Shown here piece after piece: positions 1 through 5,763 of a stretch of 7,751 nucleotides of DNA (position 1 is its first letter; every line of letters begins with the position of its first letter). The stretch is from Paracoccaceae bacterium (lineage in GTDB: Bacteria > Pseudomonadota > Alphaproteobacteria > Rhodobacterales > Rhodobacteraceae). Location: NCBI GenBank assembly GCA_029881635.1, contig JAOUMG010000071.1, positions 1 through 7,751 of the forward strand, given 5' to 3'. Made by a program: the position numbers and the translations under genes. A model generated the notes under the pieces. The model had not been told where the DNA came from, ran no database searches, and saw only the letters and a program-made list of their open reading frames with translations.

Positions 1-146
1 GAACCGCTTCCTCCATCAAGGGTATCCGCCCCAGTGCCACCAATCAGCGTGTCGTTGCCCGACCCGCCATCGAGCCAGTCGTTGCCAGAATTGCCATTCA
101 GAACATTGTTAGCGCTGTTGCCTAACAATACGTCATTTCCGCCGCC
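1..146 (-). repeat. RTX calcium-binding nonapeptide repeats (within the protease gene)
   Basis: Residues 431-478 of the protease form five consecutive nine-residue units of the GGxGxDxUx type plus the start of a sixth: GGGNDVLLG, NSANNVLNG, NSGNDWLDG, GSGNDTLIG and GTGADTLDG. In this family such repeats fold into a calcium-filled parallel beta-roll after secretion. The second unit is degenerate, with Asn in place of the calcium-binding Asp. The array is cut by the window edge, so the total number of repeats cannot be told. Confidence 0.93.
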
Positions 147-1436
147 AGTCGTGCCGTTTTCAATCACTGTTCCTCGAGCGATTATAAGGTTTCCGACAAG
201 GCCGTAGACATTCGAAATGGCCTCTTGGTTCAAATCTAGCAACTGGTTGGCACCGGTGCCGCTGACATTGATGGTATCGATTCCATTGCTGTCGGCAATT
301 GTGAACGCAACATCATCGCCGAAATAATGTGCAGCATTGGTATCGCCGTCGAAAACATATCCGAACAGTTCGCCCAGATACCCGCCGATATTGGAGTTCA
401 CGCCATAAACGGAATTGCCAGCGTGAATGTTGGTATTGGTTCCGTAGAGGTTCTGAATCGCAATGATATCGGCGATCATCGGGGTGGCTGTATAGGCGTA
501 GTCCGCCACAATCGAACTGTTATCCGTCTGGCTAAAATAGGACATCAGCGTCGCTTGCCAGCTGTCATTAGTGTAGTGATTGTCGATACCGTAAAAGGCG
601 TTGCCGTTGTAATTTCCCGCATGGCCAAGCCCCAACGCGTGGCCGATTTCATGCATATACGTCTGGAATGAATAGCTATCCAACGTGGTGCCGGAAGTGG
701 TTAGCCAAGAGGTGCTGACATTGACTGTGGCCGATGTGATGGTGCTACCGCTGGTTATAAAGTTGGCAAAGGCACCCGATTGACTGTCGTCGAAGGTGAT
801 GCTGGCCGAACCGCTTGTTTCAAAGAAATTGATGCCGGTGATATCCGACCACGCCTCAAGTGCTGTCCGGGCAAGATATTGACCTTCAGCCGTCAGACCC
901 AGCAGGTTGACGGTCAGAGTGCCACCGGGACCGACGGCAAATGCCTGGCTGCTACCGCCCCAATAGCCGTTGGTGAGCTGGTTTGCGATCTGATCCAGCG
1001 TGTAGGTCGGTGTCGGCACGGCGGCAGTGACCCCCACGATATACGATCCGGAGTTACTGCCATAAGCACCGGCATCGATGTAATATGTTCCTGTAGTCGT
1101 CGCCGTGAAGGTAATGCTTGAATTAAAAGTGCCGCCAAAATCATCGTTCTGAGCGATGAGATTTCCAGATGCATCACGCAACGCCAGAAGCGTATCGGGC
1201 AAAGAAAGGCCTGTCTGTGTGAATGTGTACGCTGAACCAGCGGTAAGCGTGATAGCCACCCAGTCATGATCGCCAGCACTGCTGATTGTCCCGGTAAACG
1301 TATCGCCGACAGTCATGGAATAGGCCGTTCCCGTGTTTGCGGCAGCGTCGGAAGTCTCGCTCAGCGCGGCAAACAGCGGTCCGGAGCCGAATTCGCCGGA
1401 AACAGAGGGGATCAGTGTGTTTTCAGTCTGGGGCAT
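1..1436 (-). CDS. Serralysin-type RTX zinc metalloprotease with PPC-like domain (3' end beyond window)
   Basis: Predicted secreted, calcium-dependent zinc endopeptidase (family M10B). The 478 visible residues read in order: a PPC-like beta-sandwich at about 37-137; a catalytic domain at about 145-310; an M10 C-terminal-type region at about 315-430 containing the typical IIAIQNLYG; then RTX nonapeptides from 431 to the window edge. The zinc site is HEIGHALGLGH, with ligands H262, H266 and H272 and general base E263. The Met-turn is LMSYF with M298, and Y300 sits where serralysins carry their extra tyrosine ligand. There is no N-terminal signal peptide, which fits type I (ABC/MFP/TolC) secretion through a C-terminal signal that would lie beyond base 1. 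The start ATG at 1436-1434 is preceded by AGGA eight bases upstream. The gene lies 32 bases after a small lipoprotein gene on the same strand, so an operon is likely. Family assignment is secure. Substrate is unknown, and no transporter genes are visible. Confidence 0.96.
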   Translation of the reverse strand, partial: MPQTENTLIPSVSGEFGSGPLFAALSETSDAAANTGTAYSMTVGDTFTGTISSAGDHDWVAITLTAGSAYTFTQTGLSLPDTLLALRDASGNLIAQNDDFGGTFNSSITFTATTTGTYYIDAGAYGSNSGSYIVGVTAAVPTPTYTLDQIANQLTNGYWGGSSQAFAVGPGGTLTVNLLGLTAEGQYLARTALEAWSDITGINFFETSGSASITFDDSQSGAFANFITSGSTITSATVNVSTSWLTTSGTTLDSYSFQTYMHEIGHALGLGHAGNYNGNAFYGIDNHYTNDSWQATLMSYFSQTDNSSIVADYAYTATPMIADIIAIQNLYGTNTNIHAGNSVYGVNSNIGGYLGELFGYVFDGDTNAAHYFGDDVAFTIADSNGIDTINVSGTGANQLLDLNQEAISNVYGLVGNLIIARGTVIENGTTGGGNDVLLGNSANNVLNGNSGNDWLDGGSGNDTLIGGTGADTLDGGSG

Positions 1437-1468
1437 TTGAATAATCCTGACTTAGATTGCAATAAGCA

Positions 1469-1912
1469 TCAAAGGGGTGGTTGGTTTTCGGCCCAAAGGG
1501 CATCGACCAAAGATTTGTACATCGTCGGTGACAGGCGCGCGTCTACGACAGTCATCGTCAGAGTATTGGATTTGCTCTGCTCACCCTGTCGCCAGGTGAA
1601 TTCCGCTGTAATTCGGTCGGCGGTCGACTTCAGTGAGACCGAGGTGACATTTAGCTTTAGCATCAGGGTATCGGCGGTCGCTGGGATGCGGTCGCGGATG
1701 ATCGGGCGCGAAGGGGCAGCTTCGATGATGCGTTCGGCAATCGCCTCACACATATCATTGCGCACAGCCTCCGCCGCGTCCGGATCGTGACTGCTCAGTT
1801 GCGGATCAATGTCACATGTCAGATGAATTGGGGCTGCTTGCGACACGCATGCAGCAAGGGACATCGCCATCAACGCAAATACTCCGTTCCACCGAATTAA
1901 CATTTTGTTCAT
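1469..1912 (-). CDS. Small exported probable lipoprotein of unknown function, upstream of the protease
   Basis: I do not recognise this 147-residue protein. The start chosen is the ATG at 1912-1910, which begins a clear export signal: K3 and R7, then a hydrophobic stretch at about 11-21, then SLAAC, an acceptable lipobox with C22 as the lipidated cysteine. Cleavage by signal peptidase I after SQA (residue 26) is an alternative. Two further cysteines, C33 and C55, could form a disulfide. The mature part suggests a helix at about 43-65, alternating strands at about 82-124 and a C-terminal helix at about 129-142. The ribosome site is a weak AGAAAAG. An upstream in-frame ATG at 2050 adds 46 residues that would bury the signal peptide, so it is rejected. 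The gene ends 32 bases before the metalloprotease start, on the same strand. By position it could be an inhibitor, chaperone or partner of the protease; that is inference only. Confidence 0.8.
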   Translation of the reverse strand: MNKMLIRWNGVFALMAMSLAACVSQAAPIHLTCDIDPQLSSHDPDAAEAVRNDMCEAIAERIIEAAPSRPIIRDRIPATADTLMLKLNVTSVSLKSTADRITAEFTWRQGEQSKSNTLTMTVVDARLSPTMYKSLVDALWAENQPPL

Positions 1913-2107
1913 ACTTTTCTTTTTCGCGTGAAAATGGACTTGGTTTAAGACAATTTCGTGGCAGAAATGAGATTGATTGCAACCGAGAAATCGGAGCGGG
2001 AGAGCGCCGTGGCGGCAACCCACCGACAAAGCATGCAGAATATTGCCCAATAGCGCGCTTGGTAACCATAGGGCCCCGCTGAACGGTGAAATTCAGCGAA
2101 AAAACGC
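1913..2107. other. Intergenic region between kpsM and the lipoprotein gene
   Basis: This 195-base non-coding stretch presumably holds the leftward promoter for the lipoprotein-protease pair and the end of the kpsM transcript. Reading leftward, a TTGCAA (about 1976-1981) might be a -35 element, but no convincing -10 sits 16-18 bases from it, so no promoter is called. The short reading frames across this stretch lack ribosome sites and plausible protein character. Confidence 0.5.
2077..2098 (-). terminator. Hairpin just after the kpsM stop, possible weak terminator
   Basis: A perfect 7-base-pair stem, CGCTGAA (2077-2083) with TTCAGCG (2092-2098), encloses an 8-base loop and begins nine bases after the kpsM stop. 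In the leftward transcript the run of six U residues comes before the stem instead of after it, so this is not a canonical intrinsic terminator. It may act as a 3'-end stabilising hairpin, or form part of a Rho-dependent end. Confidence 0.35.
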
Positions 2108-2929
2108 TTATTCGTTCAGAATATCGCGGTGATAGCGCCGCAAAAACAGCAGTCCCATCGCGAGTGAGAGGAAACTAATAGAGAAAACATAGAAAGGGCT
2201 GACATAGACGGCATCGTAGCTGGGATAGAACCCATGTCGCATTTGGCCAACTATATGCACCAGAGGATTGTACCACAAAAGCGATCGCATCGGTTCGGGT
2301 ACGCCTTCAAATACGAAGAAAATACATGATATTATGAAAAGCGGCCGGTTCAAAATGGCCCACACTTTTTGCCATATGGGATATATGGACATCAAGAAAC
2401 AGTTCATTGTCCCGATACCAAGCGCAAGCATGGCCATCATCAACATTGCCAACGCGATCTGAGGTATGTCTGGAGAAGTTCGCGTGTCAAAAACCAGCAG
2501 CATGCCAGCGAAAATGATGTAGGCCGCAAGAAGCTGCGTCAGGCCATTTGTAATGAAACGGCCAATCAACGCATCGGCGAAAGTCACCCTGGGATAGGTC
2601 AGCAAAGGTCTGGAGAACTGGATCGAGGAAGCAATCTTGGCGCTCATGTCCAGATATGCGACGAACGGAACCATGCCAGTCGCATAGAACATCGCGAAAT
2701 TTGATCCGACGGGGGGATCGATGAAGGTGAATGAAAATGCCAGTGTCAGCAGTGCAATTCCGGCGACGGGCTCAAGTATCGTCCAGATGTAACCACCAGG
2801 CGACCTGCCATAGGTCGTGGCCATTTCCCGCAGCACAAGGGCAGTGATCGTGCGAAGTGAAGGGAAGGCATACCTCGCCGTCGCTGATTGCAGCCTTGGG
2901 GCGGTTTCATGATCGGCAAACTGGCTCAT
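2108..2929 (-). CDS. kpsM: Polysaccharide (capsule) ABC transporter permease, KpsM family
   Basis: Inner-membrane permease of an ABC-2 exporter that moves lipid-linked polysaccharide out of the cytoplasm, working with an ATPase of the KpsT type. The 273-residue length is normal for the family. After a polar N-terminus, residues 33-54 carry the conserved amphipathic segment (REMATTYGRSPGGYIWTILEP). About six membrane segments follow, near 48-70, 79-95, 128-147, 155-180, 190-208 and 244-264. The stretch LLWYNPLVHIVGQMRHGFY at about 217-235 is typical of KpsM/Wzm proteins before the last transmembrane helix. The ATG at 2929 is preceded by a purine-rich AAGGAAGG ribosome site. The gene is transcribed away from kpsE-kpsT, from a shared 86-base intergenic region, although KpsM and KpsT are usually encoded side by side. 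The polysaccharide exported cannot be told. Confidence 0.95.
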   Translation of the reverse strand: MSQFADHETAPRLQSATARYAFPSLRTITALVLREMATTYGRSPGGYIWTILEPVAGIALLTLAFSFTFIDPPVGSNFAMFYATGMVPFVAYLDMSAKIASSIQFSRPLLTYPRVTFADALIGRFITNGLTQLLAAYIIFAGMLLVFDTRTSPDIPQIALAMLMMAMLALGIGTMNCFLMSIYPIWQKVWAILNRPLFIISCIFFVFEGVPEPMRSLLWYNPLVHIVGQMRHGFYPSYDAVYVSPFYVFSISFLSLAMGLLFLRRYHRDILNE

Positions 2930-3015
2930 GCCCTTCCTTCTGGACCACGCTGGATTTATGCTCTTTGTTTATGTAGGACGAGAGACGATAGATCAATCAG
3001 CCATCGGAGACGTCT
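2930..3015. promoter_or_regulatory. Divergent promoter region between kpsM and kpsE
   Basis: These 86 bases separate two genes read in opposite directions, so both promoters must lie here unless they are inside the genes. Rightward, TTGTTT (2965-2970) and ATAGAT (2988-2993) are 17 bases apart and weakly resemble a sigma-70 promoter. No clear operator palindrome was found. The divergent promoter role follows from the gene layout; the exact elements are weak guesses. Confidence 0.45.
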
Positions 3016-4263
3016 GTGACCATCGCACCGGTGCCCTCTCAAAACCCCAATCCTGCGGCTGCACGCCAGGCTTCTGCACCAGTAAAACCGCCTGCCGCCA
3101 AGCCTGCCCAAGGTAGACCGGCGGGCGAGGCGAATGTCCGGCCTTTGGCTTCTCCAGCAAAAACCCAAACGCGCCACCGCGGAGTCCTGGCCAGTTTTAT
3201 CTTGCTTGTGCTGCTACCGGCCTTCATTACCGCCGGTTATCTTTGGACCTTTGCCGAAGACCAATTTGCTTCTTATGGTGGGTTTTCTGTGCACAAAGAG
3301 GAAACCGGCAGTGCTATCGACCTTATTGGTGGCATTTCCGCATTGTCAGGCGGCACATCCAGCACTTCCGATGCAGACGTTCTTTATGAATTCATCCAAA
3401 GTCAGGATCTGGTCCATCGTATAGATCAAAAACTGGACCTCCGTGGTGTCTGGTCAAAGGCTGAAGGCGATCCGGTATTTGCCTATGATCCGCCGGGCAC
3501 TATCGAAGACCTGCTTGCTCATTGGCAGCGAAAAGTCAGCGTAACCTATGACAATGGGATGATAACATTACGCGTTTTGGCGTTTGACCCCATGGATGCC
3601 AAGAAGATCGCCGAAGCCATCTTCGATGAAAGCACGGTGATGATAAACCGGCTGAATGATGTGGCCCGTACCGATGCTTTGCGCTATGCGCGCGAAGAGC
3701 TTGAAACGGCTGTTGAACGGCTGAAATCCGCGCGCCAGGCAATTACGGAATTCCGCAATCGCACCCAGATCGTCGATCCGACCAGCGATGTTCAAGGCCA
3801 GATCGGTCTTTTGGCGACGTTGCAGCAGCAACTGGCCGAGGCGCTGATTGAAAAGGACATTCTGGCTGCCACAGCCAATGCCGCCGACCCGCGTCTGCCT
3901 TCGGCGGATCTTCGCATCAGCGTTATTGAGGAGCGGATCAGGGATGAGCGCCGCAAACTTGGGATCGGCGAAGGTGGTGAACAGGGCGACGCCTTTGCCA
4001 GTATCGTAGGCGAATATGAAAGCCTTGCCGTGGACCGTGAGTTTGCCGAGCAATCCTACGTGTCGGCCCTTGCCACCTATGACGGTGCCCTGGCAGAGGC
4101 GGGCAGAAAAAGCCGTTATCTTGCCGCTTATGTGAATCCAACCCTTGCCGAAAGTTCTGAATTCCCGCAGCGGGAGATTCTGTTCGGTTCGGTCACGATG
4201 CTGTTGTTGTTAGTCTGGGCAATCGGAGTTCTGATATTCTACAGCCTCAGGGACCGGCGTTAG
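3016..4263 (+). CDS. kpsE: Capsule polysaccharide export inner-membrane protein, KpsE/CtrB/BexC type
   Basis: Predicted polysaccharide co-polymerase/adaptor (PCP-3) that bridges the inner-membrane ABC exporter and an outer-membrane channel. It has 415 residues. A cytoplasmic N-terminus rich in Pro and Ala (about 5-48) precedes a membrane segment at about 56-78. A large periplasmic part follows, with a long charged coiled-coil stretch at about 215-320. The conserved proline motif before the second membrane segment is present (VNPTLAESSEFPQR, 373-386), then a membrane segment at about 388-409 and a short basic tail (RDRR). Two membrane helices flanking a coiled-coil periplasmic domain are the hallmark of the family. 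The start is GTG at 3016, with GGAGA five bases upstream. The stop lies 28 bases before the preferred kpsT start, so the two are co-transcribed. The disordered N-terminus is longer than I expect for classical KpsE proteins. Confidence 0.92.
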   Translation: MTIAPVPSQNPNPAAARQASAPVKPPAAKPAQGRPAGEANVRPLASPAKTQTRHRGVLASFILLVLLPAFITAGYLWTFAEDQFASYGGFSVHKEETGSAIDLIGGISALSGGTSSTSDADVLYEFIQSQDLVHRIDQKLDLRGVWSKAEGDPVFAYDPPGTIEDLLAHWQRKVSVTYDNGMITLRVLAFDPMDAKKIAEAIFDESTVMINRLNDVARTDALRYAREELETAVERLKSARQAITEFRNRTQIVDPTSDVQGQIGLLATLQQQLAEALIEKDILAATANAADPRLPSADLRISVIEERIRDERRKLGIGEGGEQGDAFASIVGEYESLAVDREFAEQSYVSALATYDGALAEAGRKSRYLAAYVNPTLAESSEFPQREILFGSVTMLLLLVWAIGVLIFYSLRDRR

Positions 4264-4291
4264 GGTTGAAACGCGATAGGATTTGTTGGGC

Positions 4292-4948
4292 GTGATTCAT
4301 CTCGATCATCTTACAAAGACCTTCATCCTGAAGGGGCAGCGCAAAACCGTCGCCGATGACATCTCCGCCACGTTCCCTACCGGAACTTCGGTAGCACTTT
4401 TGGGCCGAAACGGGGCTGGCAAGTCGAGTCTTCTGAAAATGATTGCCGGGACGCTAGACCCAACATCAGGGCAGATTTTGTCCACCGGATCAATTTCATT
4501 TCCAGTCGGATTCGCCGGATCGTTTCATCCTGATCTCACAGGTGCGCAAAACGCCCGATTTGTCGCCCGCATATACGCGGTTGATACCGAGGAACTATCT
4601 GATTTCGTAGAAGATTTCGCTGAACTGGGGAAGTATTTTCACTTACCCTTTCGTACCTATTCGGCGGGAATGCGGTCACGCCTGGCATTCGGTGTGTCAA
4701 TGGCCATTCCGTTTGATACCTATCTTGTCGATGAAGTGACTGCAGTTGGCGACGCGGCATTTCGCAACAAGAGCAGCACGGTGTTTCGCGCGCGCATGGC
4801 GTCGGCTGGTGCCATCGTCGTGTCGCACAGCATGGCCGTTCTGAGAGATCTTTGCAGTGCGGGCGCGGTCCTGGAAAACGGAAAGCTCATTTACTACGAA
4901 AACCTGGAAGATGCGATCAAGCACCATAACCGAAACATGGCAGCATGA
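4292..4948 (+). CDS. kpsT: Polysaccharide ABC transporter ATP-binding protein, KpsT family
   Basis: Cytoplasmic ATPase that powers polysaccharide export together with the KpsM-type permease. With the GTG start at 4292 it has 218 residues: Walker A GRNGAGKS at 38-45, signature YSAGMRSRL at 123-131, Walker B ending in D147-E148, and switch histidine H179 in VVSHS. The Q-loop region reads GFAGSFHPDLTG, with H79 where many ABC ATPases have Gln; Wzt-type exporters also carry His there. The start was chosen because MIHLDHLTKTF matches the usual KpsT beginning, and AGGA lies ten bases upstream. TTG codons at 4283 and 4286 are alternatives that would add two or three residues, but they sit very close to the AGGA. 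The protein lacks the long C-terminal carbohydrate-binding domain of Wzt, which favours a KpsT-type capsule exporter. It ends 21 bases from the convergent VOC gene. Confidence 0.93.
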   Translation: MIHLDHLTKTFILKGQRKTVADDISATFPTGTSVALLGRNGAGKSSLLKMIAGTLDPTSGQILSTGSISFPVGFAGSFHPDLTGAQNARFVARIYAVDTEELSDFVEDFAELGKYFHLPFRTYSAGMRSRLAFGVSMAIPFDTYLVDEVTAVGDAAFRNKSSTVFRARMASAGAIVVSHSMAVLRDLCSAGAVLENGKLIYYENLEDAIKHHNRNMAA

Positions 4949-4969
4949 GCGGTCGATGCTCCGCCTTGC

Positions 4970-5455
4970 TCACGCCTCCGCCAGCAGCGCCTTCAGGTCA
5001 AGTCGGTTGTTAACCATCGCCAGGTTTCCACCGGCATCGCGGGGCCAATCGGCTTCGGCCCTGTCGCGGTAGAGTTCGACGCCATTGCCATCCGGGTCGG
5101 ACAGATAGATCGCTTCGCTGACGCCATGATCTGCGGCACCGTCAATGGGGTAATTGGCATCAACCAATTGTTTGAAAACCCGGGCCAGTGATTTGCGGTC
5201 AGGGTACAGGAAGGCCGAATGGTACAGACCGGTATGCCCCCGTGCAGGCGCCGTTCCGCCTTTGCTTTCCCAGGTGTTCAGCCCGATATGGTGGTGATAC
5301 CCGCCTGCCGACAGAAACACGGCCTGATCACCGTACCGCTGTGTGACGGAAAAACCGAGCAGGCCGGAGTAAAAACCGATAGCCCGATCAAGATCGGCCA
5401 CCTTCAGATGGACATGGCCGACACTTGTGCCAGCGGGGGCTGAATAGGTCATCAT
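4970..5455 (-). CDS. VOC superfamily protein (glyoxalase / extradiol dioxygenase-like)
   Basis: A 161-residue metalloprotein of the vicinal oxygen chelate fold with two beta-alpha-beta-beta-beta modules. The first opens with GHVHLKVADLDRAIGFY (about 13-29); the second follows LYHSAF (about 78-82). Possible metal ligands are H14, one of H54-H56, H79 and E127 in DPDGNGVELYRD. The overall pattern resembles CatE-like proteins annotated as catechol 2,3-dioxygenase or glyoxalase, but reaction and substrate cannot be told from sequence. Two adjacent ATGs (5455 and 5452) are possible starts. The AGGAG ribosome site is three bases from the first and six from the second, so the second may be used. The gene appears to be a single-gene unit reading leftward. 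Its promoter region holds a TTGACA box and a perfect palindrome, suggesting regulated expression. Confidence 0.92.
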   Translation of the reverse strand: MMTYSAPAGTSVGHVHLKVADLDRAIGFYSGLLGFSVTQRYGDQAVFLSAGGYHHHIGLNTWESKGGTAPARGHTGLYHSAFLYPDRKSLARVFKQLVDANYPIDGAADHGVSEAIYLSDPDGNGVELYRDRAEADWPRDAGGNLAMVNNRLDLKALLAEA

Positions 5456-5475
5456 TTGCTCCTTTGAACTGGCGG

Positions 5476-5490
5476 GAACATAGGATGTTC
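5476..5490. promoter_or_regulatory. Perfect 15-base palindrome GAACAT-N3-ATGTTC, candidate operator
   Basis: GAACAT (5476-5481) and ATGTTC (5485-5490) form a perfect inverted repeat with a three-base centre, 20 bases upstream of the VOC start codon and overlapping the likely -10 region. This is where a dimeric repressor would bind. It is not the alphaproteobacterial LexA box as I know it, which is a direct repeat (GTTC-N7-GTTC). The regulator is unknown and none is encoded in the window. Confidence 0.45.
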
Positions 5491-5506
5491 ATAGGGCCCG
5501 AGAAAC

Positions 5507-5512
5507 TGTCAA
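5507..5512 (-). promoter_or_regulatory. Candidate -35 box of the VOC gene promoter
   Basis: Read leftward, these bases are TTGACA, an exact match to the sigma-70 -35 consensus, 51 bases before the VOC start codon. The expected -10 position 16-17 bases further on holds only a weak match (GAACAT or AACATC), which overlaps the palindrome at 5476-5490. A promoter that depends on an activator or is controlled by a repressor would fit this; it is inferred. Confidence 0.45.
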
Positions 5513-5530
5513 GTTTGCAGGGTGACTGTG

Positions 5531-5563
5531 CAAAAAAGACCCCCTGGCATGGAGACCAGGGGG
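5531..5563 (-). terminator. Strong intrinsic terminator for leftward transcription
   Basis: A perfect GC-rich 8-base-pair stem, CCCCCTGG (5540-5547) with CCAGGGGG (5556-5563), has an 8-base loop. Read leftward it is followed by GTC and a run of six T residues (5532-5537). It stops transcripts coming from the trpS side before the VOC promoter. It lies 200 bases beyond the trpS stop, which is unusually far. Confidence 0.88.
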
Positions 5564-5763
5564 CGGCGGTTCGCGAACAATGGCCGCGCCGCCAAAGCCG
5601 GAGCCCAAGCGCGGGACAGTTACGCTATGGCCAATCCGCCACGTGTCCGGTGGGGAGCCGGAATGGCAGATGCGTCCCTCCAGGCAGAAAGGGCGCAGCA
5701 CCCTTCTGACATGGGTTTGAATCGTCTTTGTGACAATGGAACTGAACGGGGCGCTTGCCCCGA
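5564..5763 (-). other. Structured non-coding stretch between trpS and the terminator (trpS 3' UTR or small RNA)
   Basis: No convincing gene is present in these 200 bases. Helices possible in the leftward transcript are: a CGGGGC/GCCCCG hairpin with a four-base loop right after the trpS stop (5747-5762); 5689-5694 with 5700-5705; and a nested set of 5674-5678 with 5613-5617, 5664-5670 with 5635-5641, and 5658-5661 with 5647-5650. Two of these helices contain a pair that is G-U on the minus strand but C-A on the plus strand, which favours a minus-strand RNA. It may be a long 3' UTR or a separate small RNA; a TTGTCA at 5731-5736 is the only -35-like box seen. The longest minus-strand frame here starts at an ATG near 5711 and is only about 30 codons. 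Confidence 0.4.

Noticed and set aside
914..1279. Leftward frame of 121 codons inside the protease gene
   Set aside because: It is out of frame with the metalloprotease, whose motifs and domains are unmistakable across the same bases.
1266..1790. Rightward frame of 174 codons across the protease start and the lipoprotein gene
   Set aside because: It lies antisense to two better-supported genes and has no domain character or ribosome site.
1913..2050. Longer form of the lipoprotein starting at the ATG at 2050
   Set aside because: It would put 46 residues in front of a clear signal peptide and lipobox; the internal ATG at 1912 is the sensible start.
2067..2076. Ten-base identity CATAGGGCCC shared with 5490-5499
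   Set aside because: Several shared ten-base words are expected by chance in a window of this size, and the flanks do not match.
3568..4053. Leftward frame of 161 codons inside kpsE
   Set aside because: It is a shadow antisense to the coiled-coil region of kpsE, without recognisable features.
4942..4972. Short inverted repeats between kpsT and the VOC gene as a bidirectional terminator
   Set aside because: The stems are only 4-5 base pairs, and neither strand has a following T run.
5476..5490. LexA (SOS) box at the VOC promoter
   Set aside because: The alphaproteobacterial LexA site is a direct GTTC-N7-GTTC repeat. This is an inverted repeat, and the gene has no link to DNA repair.
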